From NCBI GenBank assembly GCA_029288115.1, contig JARFPV010000285.1, forward strand, positions 1 through 9,912: a DNA stretch of 9,912 bases, read 5' to 3'. Made by a program: the position numbers and the translations under genes. The DNA comes from Akkermansiaceae bacterium (GTDB lineage: Bacteria; Verrucomicrobiota; Verrucomicrobiia; Verrucomicrobiales; Akkermansiaceae). Shown here in pieces: positions 1 through 6,399 of the stretch. Position 1 is the stretch's first letter. Each line of letters begins with the position of its first letter. The notes under the pieces were generated by a model. That model saw only the letters and a list, made by a program, of their open reading frames with translations. It did no database searches and was not told the origin of the DNA.

Positions 1-99
1 GGTATTTCAGGCGCCTGGTTGTATATCAGACGAATCGCTGTAACAAATATGCGGCGTATCTCAAGGACGTCGCAGGAGAGATCGGGAATATCCGTGATC

Positions 100-882
100 T
101 TATTTCGCGTGAATGGGCAGCACCGTAATATCCTTGAAGCGGATCAGCAGCTGGTCGCGTGAGTGGAGCTGCAGGGCGATGTAGCCTTTCATGCCGGCAT
201 TGGCATCCTGGTGCGTTTTGTCGTCAAGCACACCGCTGCCATCAAAGTCGGTGATTAGCGTGCCGTTGAGGTGGGTAGTGATTCGGGTGCCGACGGCGCG
301 GACGGTCATGGTATTCCATAAATCCTGGTCTTCCGTGGCGTAAAGGAATTTCCAGCCTTTGGGTTTTCCATTGGGAAAGGCCTCCTTTTCAGTGAGTCGG
401 TGGCTCGGGCGAACGGGTGAGATCCAGTGCTTTACACCATGGGTGCTGTCATAAACAAAACCGGTGCGGTACGGCGCGGGCGGATGGATATCGATCTGTG
501 GACCATTGAGCCAACCTTTGCCAATGTCCGGATTCCACCGCGAGCGGATCTGGACACCCGAGTTTCCTTTTTTGGACTTGAAGCACTGAATCTTGAACTT
601 GAGCTCAAAGTCGCCAAATTCTTTCTGATAGATCAGCCAGTTGTAGTTGTGATCGGGCTTGCCACGTGAGTCGCACTGGATGGTGCCATTTTGCACGCTC
701 CAGAATTTTTTCTCCTTATCCTCGGGAACACAGAAGACCTTCCACCCGTTCAAGGTTTTACCATCAAACAGTGAGATCCGCTCCGGTTTTATTGCCTTTT
801 CCTGGGCACAGACACTGAGCGGCAACAGTGCGGTGCCCACAAGAGCAGCAGAGAAAATGGCGGAGATGTGATTTCTGGTCAT
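100..882 (-). CDS. Secreted DUF1080 (3-keto-disaccharide hydrolase family) protein A
   Basis: A 260-residue protein with an N-terminal signal peptide: a hydrophobic stretch at residues 8-26 ending SVCA, with cleavage likely before QEK. The rest is one DUF1080/PF06439 concanavalin-like beta-sandwich. Its hallmarks are LFDGKTLNGW (38-47), DFELKFKIQ followed by GNSGVQIR (91-112), and a C-terminal GYIALQLHS...IRFKDI strand pair (233-252). Some members of this family hydrolyse 3-keto-glycosides, so a periplasmic or extracellular sugar role is plausible, but substrate and activity are not visible here. I chose the ATG at 882 because the signal peptide follows at once; a GTG at 894 is also in frame. 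Neither start has a good Shine-Dalgarno. It lies 68 bases downstream of the formyltransferase gene on the same strand, so the two may be co-transcribed. The family call is firm; the function is inferred. Confidence 0.88.
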   Translation of the reverse strand: MTRNHISAIFSAALVGTALLPLSVCAQEKAIKPERISLFDGKTLNGWKVFCVPEDKEKKFWSVQNGTIQCDSRGKPDHNYNWLIYQKEFGDFELKFKIQCFKSKKGNSGVQIRSRWNPDIGKGWLNGPQIDIHPPAPYRTGFVYDSTHGVKHWISPVRPSHRLTEKEAFPNGKPKGWKFLYATEDQDLWNTMTVRAVGTRITTHLNGTLITDFDGSGVLDDKTHQDANAGMKGYIALQLHSRDQLLIRFKDITVLPIHAK

Positions 883-916
883 AGCCGCCAGCACTCGTGT
901 TCCGAGTTTGGTAGGA

Positions 917-937
917 TCAATTTGGTGAGGTGCCCAT
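917..937 (-). other. Possible six-codon upstream ORF with a strong ribosome site
   Basis: On the minus strand, AGGAG (946-950) lies eight bases before an ATG (935-937) that opens six codons (M-G-T-S-P-N) and ends in TGA (917-919), 35 bases before the ATG of DUF1080 protein A. It is the only well-placed Shine-Dalgarno in this gap. It could be a small leader, a translational coupling device or chance. It overlaps a 5-bp stem (GTGCC/GGCAC, 930-943) with a four-base loop just after the formyltransferase stop codon. Confidence 0.2.
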
Positions 938-950
938 CGGCACTACTCCT

Positions 951-1898
951 TTATGCCGTTTTGATCTTCGTGATCTTCTCGAGTTCTTTTTGAGCGACTT
1001 CTAACGCAGGCTGAGGTTCGTCCTCGACGAGGAGTGTGTCAACTTGCAGCCACTGGTTAGGTGTCATGTAGACCAGCTGCCCATTGCATTCGTATGGTCT
1101 GTTCAGCTTGAAGTTACGGGATGTTGTCGGCTCATCAATGGCTTGGCACGCGGCAACAGGGTACTGCGTTCCATTGAGGACGATGTAGGATTTGTTGGGT
1201 TTCACGGCAGTGCGGTTGACCAACAACTGGGCGCGTTGTCTGAAGTCGAATTCGAAATCCTTCTCGTGAGGAACGTAGTTGTAAGTGTATTCGCTTTTGT
1301 CCTGAGGAGTTCTGGGAATGCTGTCATTTTCAATGTCATCTAGCAGCGTTTTCACCAGTGGTTCGTCACTCTTCCAAATTCTGTCGTAGAGGGTATCGAC
1401 CGTGTCACCATCTTCGACAGGCACATAATTTGTGTAAGCGATTTCGCCGGTATCCAGCCCTGAGTCCATGTAGTGGACACACATGCCGGATTTTTCATCA
1501 CCGTACCAGATGGTCCAGAATCCCGGATGTCTGCCACAGTGGCGTGGGAGCAGGGAGGTGTGGAAGTTGACAACACCCATCGGTGGGATGTTGAGAAACT
1601 CGTCAGGCAAAAAGAACTGATAGCCGATGACAACAATCACATCGGGGGCCCACTCACGGATTTGATCCATGATGCCTTCATCCTTGGGTTTGCCACAGAT
1701 GATGGGAATGTTTCGCTCTTCAGCAATCTCGTGGATGGGTTTGCTTGAGCTTCCGCCGGATGTCGTCGTGGTAATTCCTTCGGTGGGGGATTCCAAAATA
1801 CCGACGATGTTGGCATCATTGTTTACAAAATACTCCATGTGAATGGAGGTGAGTTCCCATGTGCGTGTACCGATAATGACGATGCGTTTATTTCTCAT
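951..1898 (-). CDS. Formyltransferase family protein (methionyl-tRNA formyltransferase-like fold)
   Basis: A 315-residue cytoplasmic protein of the N10-formyltetrahydrofolate-dependent formyltransferase family (PF00551). It opens with a Rossmann-like strand (KRIVIIG, 4-10). The catalytic Asn-His-Asp triad is present as VNFHTSLLP (N111, H113) and MDSGLDTGEI (D149). Residues 225 onward resemble the C-terminal beta-barrel of Fmt- and ArnA-type enzymes (YIVLNGTQYPV). The usual RG.xP after HxSLLP is changed to RHCGRHP, and the N-terminal region carries an unusual TTTTSGGSSS stretch. This looks like an accessory formyltransferase, perhaps acting on an amino sugar or amino acid, rather than the housekeeping Fmt; its usual partner genes (def, sugar-nucleotide enzymes) are not adjacent. 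The ATG is preceded by AGGAT, unusually close to the start. A promoter-like module lies about 100-137 bases upstream. The family is secure; the acceptor substrate is unknown. Confidence 0.87.
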   Translation of the reverse strand: MRNKRIVIIGTRTWELTSIHMEYFVNNDANIVGILESPTEGITTTTSGGSSSKPIHEIAEERNIPIICGKPKDEGIMDQIREWAPDVIVVIGYQFFLPDEFLNIPPMGVVNFHTSLLPRHCGRHPGFWTIWYGDEKSGMCVHYMDSGLDTGEIAYTNYVPVEDGDTVDTLYDRIWKSDEPLVKTLLDDIENDSIPRTPQDKSEYTYNYVPHEKDFEFDFRQRAQLLVNRTAVKPNKSYIVLNGTQYPVAACQAIDEPTTSRNFKLNRPYECNGQLVYMTPNQWLQVDTLLVEDEPQPALEVAQKELEKITKIKTA

Positions 1899-1994
1899 AT
1901 CCTAGATGTTGAATGTTTGATTGAAGTGAATGCTGGATTGGCAGTTTTCCCGAAGTGCGAGGGGGTAAGAACTGTATGAATCAGCTACAGTGGG

Positions 1995-2035
1995 AACATA
2001 GTTCCTACACCTACCGTGCCAAGGAAATTATGGTG
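1995..2035 (-). promoter_or_regulatory. Promoter module, copy 1, upstream of the formyltransferase gene
   Basis: Read on the minus strand, a conserved box CACCATAATT (2026-2035) precedes TTGGCA (2017-2022), a 16-base spacer (2001-2016) and TATGTT (1995-2000). The same arrangement, with the same spacer length, recurs before the first hydrolase gene (3298-3338). The spacer sequences themselves differ, so what is conserved is the hexamers, their spacing and the upstream box. A transcript would begin near 1988, giving a leader of about 90 bases. In this copy an imperfect inverted repeat (GTGGGAAC/GTTCCTAC, 1990-2008, one G-T pair, loop ATA) sits over the -10 region and could be an operator. Confidence 0.55.
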
Positions 2036-2088
2036 GCGTGTAGATCAGGCGAGTGAAGTCCAGTAGCGATATAGTTGCCTTCCTCGCA

Positions 2089-3204
2089 CTACTTCTTTTT
2101 ATCGGCATGGAGGTGGCGTGGGATCATGACCTCCGTGATGTGTTTGCTTACTTGTTTTTCGTACATCTCGGGGAATTCATGACCGACGCCAGGCATATCG
2201 ATCCAAGTATTCTTGAAACCTGCCCGTTTCACCTCTTTTTCCAGATACTTGGAGACACCGTATTCCCTGAAGTGTTTGCCAAAGACAAGTAGCATGGAGT
2301 CATTCTTGTAGCGTGGAAAACTTTTCTTATAGTTGCTTCCTCCTTCGACTAGGATGTAGCAATTACATAGATTGGTGAGAGGTTTGAATTTGTTGGCTAG
2401 ATGGGTGGAGACAGTGTGGGCTCCGTTGCTGAAGCCGCCTACGATTCCGAGTCTGGGATCTAGATTGGGAAACATCTGGGTGAGCCGACCGAGCATAGCT
2501 TCGTGCATTTTTTCCAAATCCTTTACATTGTTAGCGTCGGTGATTGCTTGGTTGTATTCCCTGGAGCTCTTGTAAGAACCGGGGTAGGGCAGGAAGACGC
2601 AGACAAAGTCAGCCGCCTTTTCACCCAGCAAGGAGCTGCGATTCCTAATGTCGGAATCAGCTCCCGAGGCCTGAGCGAACCATATGAACAAAGGAACAGG
2701 TCGCATGGGTGAGACGTTAGCCCCGACCTCGATTGTAAATTGTGCCTCGGCTCCGCCGATGCTCGTGCCTAGCTCTGGCATCGGAATTTGAATCCTTTTA
2801 CCTGCAGCCGGATAGTCTTTAGGACGAGGCACCAGAGTCTCGACCCCCTCAACGTATCCAAGTGCCCATTTTTCGGGTGCGAGTTTTTCTCGTGTTTCCT
2901 CGTCCAGTTGATCCAATTGAATGGTGATTTTTTTGCGGTGGAATTCAACGTCGACGCTTTTTTCGCCAATCAATATCAACTTGACCTCGATGGTTTTGCC
3001 TTTGGCGTTGGTCAGCTGAATTGGCGTGGCCCATGCTCCCAGGGTTGTGCTGAGAATTGCAGTGGTTCCGACAAGGAAGGAGTACCATGACGCCGGAATG
3101 AGCCCCCTTGATCGGTTATTAAAGAAAATTTGATTTATGAAATTCGGGTTACGGTCGTCCTTTGGATTTTGTTTTTTGCAAAGCAGATTGAAGGGTGTGT
3201 TCAT
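2089..3204 (-). CDS. Exported alpha/beta hydrolase with N-terminal SHD1-like module
   Basis: About 371 residues from the ATG at 3204; a GTG at 3279 would add 25. From the GTG numbering, a hydrophobic segment WYSFLVGTTAILSTTLGAWA (65-84) resembles a signal peptide or anchor. Residues 85-140 (TNAKGKTIEVKL...VDVEF...LDQLDEETREKL) resemble the SHD1-like modules common in Planctomycetes and Verrucomicrobia secreted proteins. An alpha/beta-hydrolase domain follows, with a nucleophile elbow GFSNG (S284) and a C-terminal GVGHEF (H367). The acid residue is not certain. The fold suggests a periplasmic esterase or peptidase; the substrate is unknown. The start is doubtful: about 30-55 polar residues precede the hydrophobic segment, with no Met in between and no Shine-Dalgarno at either start. 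I prefer 3204 because the predicted promoter would leave only about 11 bases before the GTG. Divergent from the phosphatase gene. Confidence 0.75.
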   Translation of the reverse strand: MNTPFNLLCKKQNPKDDRNPNFINQIFFNNRSRGLIPASWYSFLVGTTAILSTTLGAWATPIQLTNAKGKTIEVKLILIGEKSVDVEFHRKKITIQLDQLDEETREKLAPEKWALGYVEGVETLVPRPKDYPAAGKRIQIPMPELGTSIGGAEAQFTIEVGANVSPMRPVPLFIWFAQASGADSDIRNRSSLLGEKAADFVCVFLPYPGSYKSSREYNQAITDANNVKDLEKMHEAMLGRLTQMFPNLDPRLGIVGGFSNGAHTVSTHLANKFKPLTNLCNCYILVEGGSNYKKSFPRYKNDSMLLVFGKHFREYGVSKYLEKEVKRAGFKNTWIDMPGVGHEFPEMYEKQVSKHITEVMIPRHLHADKKK

Positions 3205-3297
3205 TGGTGGATTTGGGGGTTGAGAGGAGGGGATGAAGAAAACTTCTACCTCCTTGGGAAGGCGAGGGGTAGAGATCACAAAATTCAGTTAGACACT

Positions 3298-3338
3298 AAC
3301 ATACTGCTATTGAAGGTCGTGCCAAGATAATTATGGTG
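3298..3338 (-). promoter_or_regulatory. Promoter module, copy 2, upstream of the exported hydrolase gene
   Basis: Minus strand: CACCATAATT (3329-3338), TTGGCA (3320-3325), a 16-base spacer (3304-3319) and TATGTT (3298-3303). The 21-base part 3318-3338 matches 2015-2035 at 19 positions. A transcript would start near 3290, about 86 bases before the ATG at 3204, close to the roughly 90-base leader at copy 1. Its position in the short divergent gap means regulators bound here could also affect the plus-strand phosphatase gene. Confidence 0.55.
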
Positions 3339-3396
3339 ACTAGGGTTGCGGAGTGATCTCTTATTGCAATGTAGATTGGGTCTGTAATAAGTGGGC

Positions 3397-3900
3397 ATGC
3401 CTATTCGCCCGTGGTACTGGCCGGAGCAAGGACAGCCGGAGAGAACTGAACCATTCACCTGGATCGTGGAGGGGGTGATCGCCGCCTCCTGGTGGCCAGA
3501 TCCCTATGTCTTTGATCTCTTTGATGACCACGGCATCAAGGCCGTGGTGAACGTCTGTGAGTTTGATAATCGCAAGGATGTGCCAGCGCATCTGGCCTAC
3601 CACTTTATCCATGTGCCTGATTACGGCGTGCCGAGCCAGGAGCAGATCGATCATTTCCTGAAGCTGATGGACAAGCATCACGCCGCTGGCGAGCCCGCGG
3701 TGATTCACTGTGTCGCAGGATGTGGCCGGACCGGACAGTTCATCATCGCCTGGTGCGCCAAGGCGGGATTCATCCCAGAAGGGACGGATCCGGTCGATTG
3801 GATTCGTTCGAAACGAAAATGCTGCCTCGAGACTGGTGCCCAGATGGAGTGTGCCCGGCGGTTGACGAAAAAATACCGCGCGGGGGAAAGTTCAGAGTAA
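3397..3900 (+). CDS. Cys-dependent dual-specificity/tyrosine-type protein phosphatase
   Basis: A 167-residue cytoplasmic protein with no signal peptide or membrane segment. The phosphatase signature HC-x5-R-T is intact in VIHCVAGCGRTG, with nucleophile C105 and phosphate-binding R111. HVPDYGVPS (D75) supplies the general-acid Asp, spaced as in compact dual-specificity phosphatases. The C-terminal helix region IRSKRKCCLETGAQ (136-149) matches the conserved IR..R...(I/L)ET..Q segment of these enzymes. It should dephosphorylate phosphotyrosine or a similar phosphoester; the substrate is unknown. I chose ATG 3397; GTG at 3391 is the alternative, and neither has a clear Shine-Dalgarno. This is the only plus-strand gene here. 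It is divergent from the exported hydrolase and ends 10 bases from the stop codon of the convergent DUF1080 gene B. A weak plus-strand promoter could be TTGAAG (3310-3315) with TATGGT (3332-3337), but it lies within the opposing module. Confidence 0.87.
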   Translation: MPIRPWYWPEQGQPERTEPFTWIVEGVIAASWWPDPYVFDLFDDHGIKAVVNVCEFDNRKDVPAHLAYHFIHVPDYGVPSQEQIDHFLKLMDKHHAAGEPAVIHCVAGCGRTGQFIIAWCAKAGFIPEGTDPVDWIRSKRKCCLETGAQMECARRLTKKYRAGESSE

Positions 3901-3910
3901 GTGGTAGCGG

Positions 3911-4693
3911 CTACTTGGTTTCCTTGATCCAGATATTGCGGAAGCGCACGTCCTGGCCATGTTCCTGGAGCTTGAGCGGCTGATCGCTTGGATCATTTTT
4001 GACACCACCATTGGCGTGTTTGACAGGGACGTTATCGTGCACCTTGATACCGTTCCACCAGAGTGTCAGGCGGGCAGGATTCTTGAGTTTTTCACCCTCC
4101 CACTCGGCGGCTTTAAAAATAAAATGGAACGCATGCCACTCACCATTGGGGCGCCAGGCATTGCCCTTGGGCACATGCTCCATGCATATGGCACCGATGC
4201 CGTGAGGACCGATCTTCCAGTTGTAGGGGTCTTTGATGTTTTTGCCCTTGGGTGATTCAATCTGCAGCTCGTGACGGTTCTGCATGTAAACTCCGCTGTT
4301 AGAATAGCCATCGGGTTTCCCGTCGCCGCGTTTGCCCAACATGACAAACTCCACGTGGCCTTCAAAATCGTGGTATTTCTTTTTGGTCACCAGATCGTGG
4401 GTGCCCCACTTCTTGCCACCATTGGTCATGAGCACCTTGCTGTCGTCAGTCGGGCTTTTCACCACTTGCCAGGTGATCTCCATGTCCTTCTTTGGCCACA
4501 TCTCCCAGTTTTTCTTAATCGATTCCATGGTGCCGTCAAACGGAACATCCGCACCTGCGGGTGCCTTGGTTCCGATGTCCTTGGACTTGTCGTATCCCGC
4601 TTGTTCTTCGGGTTTCTTGGCGGTCGCCACCCCGGCACCGAGAGAGATTGCTGCGCAGAAGGTGAAGAGCGGGGAAAAGTATTTCAATTTCAT
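3911..4693 (-). CDS. Secreted DUF1080 (3-keto-disaccharide hydrolase family) protein B
   Basis: A 260-residue secreted protein with signal peptide MKLKYFSPLF...GVATA (1-25), cleaved probably before KKPEE. The PF06439 sandwich shows DVPFDG (49-54), HDFEGHVEF (108-116), NSGVYMQNRHELQI (132-145) and the closing strands LKLQEHGQDVRFRNIWIKE (240-258). This is the more classical subtype of the family, with ELQIE where protein A has GPQIDI; outside these core motifs the two are very divergent and are not a recent tandem duplication. A role on 3-keto-glycosides or other polysaccharide fragments outside the cytoplasm is inferred from the family. The start at 4693 is favoured over an upstream in-frame ATG at 4720 because AGGA lies eight bases before it and the signal peptide begins there. 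Convergent with the phosphatase gene, 10 bases between stop codons. Confidence 0.9.
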   Translation of the reverse strand: MKLKYFSPLFTFCAAISLGAGVATAKKPEEQAGYDKSKDIGTKAPAGADVPFDGTMESIKKNWEMWPKKDMEITWQVVKSPTDDSKVLMTNGGKKWGTHDLVTKKKYHDFEGHVEFVMLGKRGDGKPDGYSNSGVYMQNRHELQIESPKGKNIKDPYNWKIGPHGIGAICMEHVPKGNAWRPNGEWHAFHFIFKAAEWEGEKLKNPARLTLWWNGIKVHDNVPVKHANGGVKNDPSDQPLKLQEHGQDVRFRNIWIKETK

Positions 4694-4839
4694 GGTGAAA
4701 ATCCTACGCGAAGGAAACACAGAACCTAGCGAAAAATATCAGGAATTTGCGATGGGGCGGGTTGGGGCAACTCGCTGGACGTTGACTTGAATATTCGGTG
4801 CTTCAGCCAGTGAGTCTCGTCCTAATCAACATGCACGCC

Positions 4840-5619
4840 TTATGTTTTCTGCTGTGAAAACAGCCACTTCACAAATTCCGCATCTTTGTATGGCACACGG
4901 CCTGCGCCATGCCCCTCGCCCTTGAGCACGATGATCTCTGCTTTTTTGCCGCCGGCCTTGTTGATCGCTTTGAGAATCATTGCACCACGGTCTGCCGGCA
5001 CGACACGGTCATTTGCGCCGTAGTAGGCTTTCATGGGGATTTTTGATAGGTTCTTGCCCCACGTATCCAAGTCCTTGGTGATATCCTTCGGTCCACCCGG
5101 CCCGATCCCTCCCACCATCGGGGCGATCGCCGCAAAATGCTCTGGGGAATTCCCCGCCCACACGTAGGTTCCGTATCCTCCCATACTATTTCCAGTGAGA
5201 TAGATTCTATTCTCATCAATGGGCAGGGTTTTTTTCAGGTGACCGATCAATATATCGAGATCATTCGCTACCCATCCTCCTTTTTCACCATGCTCACGCG
5301 GACTCTTCAGCGCTTGAGGTGCCACGCAGAGAGACTTTTTTCCCACCTCTTGGATCGTCTGTAGCAAACGTTGCGGCTGACGCGCCACCTTGCGGATCTG
5401 ATTTCCCGTACCACCAGCGCCATGAAGATAGATTACCATCGGAAGCTTTTCCCCCTGCTTCGCCTTCTCTTTCCCATAAACGATATATTCTGGGTTTAAT
5501 GAGATCGTTTTCTTGGCCAGGTCCTCGGGTAATTTTTCAACCTTAAATTGAAACGTCTGAGCGTCAGCTAGTAAACACAGAGATAAACTGAGAGTGATGA
5601 TGGTCGCCAAGATTTTCAT
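4840..5619 (-). CDS. Secreted alpha/beta hydrolase (esterase/peptidase type)
   Basis: A 259-residue protein with signal peptide MKILATIITLSLSLCLLADA and a single alpha/beta-hydrolase domain. Numbered from this ATG, the oxyanion region is VIYLHGAGGTGN (62-73), the nucleophile elbow is TGNSMGGYG (S145), the acid is in GANDRVVP (D204) and the His in GEGHGAG (H237), so the Ser-Asp-His triad is complete. The layout resembles phospholipase/carboxylesterase and prolyl-oligopeptidase-like secreted hydrolases common in Planctomycetes and Verrucomicrobia, often described as feruloyl- or acetyl-esterase-like; the substrate cannot be read from the sequence. An in-frame TTG at 5652 exists, but the ATG at 5619 places the signal peptide at the N-terminus. 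No Shine-Dalgarno precedes it, and the best promoter-like sequence ends 9 bases before it. It is 146 bases from DUF1080 gene B on the same strand. Confidence 0.87.
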   Translation of the reverse strand: MKILATIITLSLSLCLLADAQTFQFKVEKLPEDLAKKTISLNPEYIVYGKEKAKQGEKLPMVIYLHGAGGTGNQIRKVARQPQRLLQTIQEVGKKSLCVAPQALKSPREHGEKGGWVANDLDILIGHLKKTLPIDENRIYLTGNSMGGYGTYVWAGNSPEHFAAIAPMVGGIGPGGPKDITKDLDTWGKNLSKIPMKAYYGANDRVVPADRGAMILKAINKAGGKKAEIIVLKGEGHGAGRVPYKDAEFVKWLFSQQKT

Positions 5620-5628
5620 GCGTAAATG

Positions 5629-5657
5629 ATAACAACCTACACCCCGAATCAAGTCAA
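5629..5657 (-). promoter_or_regulatory. Possible promoter for the secreted alpha/beta hydrolase
   Basis: Minus strand TTGACT (5652-5657), a 17-base spacer and TGTTAT (5629-5634). The -35 matches the sigma-70 consensus at five of six bases and the -10 at four of six. A transcript would start only a few bases before the ATG at 5619, implying a leaderless or near-leaderless message, which fits the absence of a Shine-Dalgarno. The match could be chance. Confidence 0.33.
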
Positions 5658-5762
5658 GAGACGGCCATGCTCGGTTTTGTGTTGCCTTGGGTTAGGCGTT
5701 AAGTGTTAGGGAGCGGCGGAGTAATTAGAGGGAGAGTAAACATAGAGATGGAGCATGGGCTA

Positions 5763-5779
5763 GGCGACCGGAGGTCGCC
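5763..5779. repeat. Short palindromic hairpin, 7-bp stem with GGA loop (copy 1)
   Basis: GGCGACC-GGA-GGTCGCC is a perfect 7-bp stem closing a three-base GGA loop, six bases beyond the stop codon of the exonuclease gene. It shares stem length and loop with the hairpin at 7323-7339, although the stem sequences differ. No T-run follows on the minus strand, so it is not a standard intrinsic terminator. It may belong to a dispersed REP-like family or stabilise the 3' end of the transcript. Confidence 0.6.
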
Positions 5780-5784
5780 GCCAC

Positions 5785-6345
5785 TCATGCCCAGTCCACC
5801 TCGACCTGTGCTGGGTGGCCGTTGCGGTCGTTGTATTTTAAATGTCCGTGTTTGATGCCGTATTCGTGGACTTCCTTGGTGACCTTGACATCGTAGCAGC
5901 AGTACTCGGCGATTTTCATCATGGGTTCCGGGTTGCCGGTTTTTTTGTATTCCTGCCACCAGCGCAGGGCGTCGAGTCCGTCGGCGGACTTGCCGGTGCC
6001 GAGGGAGGCTTCTGCGAGTGAGTCGAGTTTGAGTCGGTGACCGAGTACGTTTTCCACCTCCACCATCATGTCGAGGTTGGCGGTGGTGTTGATGAGATCG
6101 AGAATGGTGTATCCTTGGAGAACCGGGTAGTCGAAGTAGAGGTGGTTGTAGCCGACGACGAGGTCGGCCTTCACGAGCATGTCGACCAGGTCATCGGTCT
6201 GGTCTTCACCAAAAATGTGGTATTGTTCGGTCCGTGTGGAGTAGGCGACACCGACGGAGATACCCATTTTGTCTTTGTTCGCGGCGCCGCCGACATCGCC
6301 AAAGCTGCGTTGGGTTTCCAGGTCGAAGTAAACGGTGTCTCGCAT
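5785..6345 (-). CDS. DEDDy-type 3'-5' exonuclease domain protein (RNase H-like fold)
   Basis: A 186-residue cytoplasmic protein consisting almost entirely of one DnaQ/RNase H-like exonuclease domain. The acidic metal ligands are visible: VYFDLET (D8, E10), YNHLYFDYPVL (D72) and the last motif YCCYDVKVT, where Y148 and D152 form the Yxxx-D of the DEDDy subclass. It resembles the predicted exonuclease domain of YprB-like proteins, without extra helicase, polymerase or zinc-finger domains. It probably degrades single-stranded DNA or RNA from the 3' end; the substrate is unknown. I chose ATG 6345 because the first beta strand begins there; an in-frame TTG at 6387 would add 14 residues. No clear Shine-Dalgarno is present. 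It starts 54 bases after the TPR gene ends, on the same strand, so co-transcription is possible. The GGA-loop hairpin follows its stop codon. Confidence 0.8.
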   Translation of the reverse strand: MRDTVYFDLETQRSFGDVGGAANKDKMGISVGVAYSTRTEQYHIFGEDQTDDLVDMLVKADLVVGYNHLYFDYPVLQGYTILDLINTTANLDMMVEVENVLGHRLKLDSLAEASLGTGKSADGLDALRWWQEYKKTGNPEPMMKIAEYCCYDVKVTKEVHEYGIKHGHLKYNDRNGHPAQVEVDWA

Positions 6346-6399
6346 AAGGCGAGAGTTAAAAATCCCCAGCCAAGAATCAAGAGGCAAGTGCAGAGAGAG

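Noticed and set aside
1..99. Left-edge sequence, open in plus-strand frame 1, and the palindrome CAGGCGCCTG (8-17).
   Set aside because: The frame runs into the DUF1080 gene antisense and stops with no recognisable protein similarity; a 10-base palindrome alone is not informative.
2015..2035. Sigma-54 promoter reading of TTGGCACG.
   Set aside because: The GG of the -24 element is present, but neither copy has GC ten bases later at the -12 position.
3904..3914. Small palindrome GTAGC-G-GCTAC between the convergent stop codons, as a bidirectional terminator.
   Set aside because: The loop would be too small for the full stem, and there is no T-run on either side.
4770..4815. Inverted repeat ACTCGCTGG (4770-4778) and CCAGTGAGT (4807-4815) downstream of the secreted hydrolase gene.
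   Set aside because: The loop is 28 bases and no T-run follows, so it is a poor terminator. One match of this size is expected by chance in a gap-by-gap search.
5699..5959. An 86-codon minus-strand frame overlapping the exonuclease gene end.
   Set aside because: It is an out-of-frame shadow of the exonuclease coding sequence with no protein-like pattern or ribosome site.
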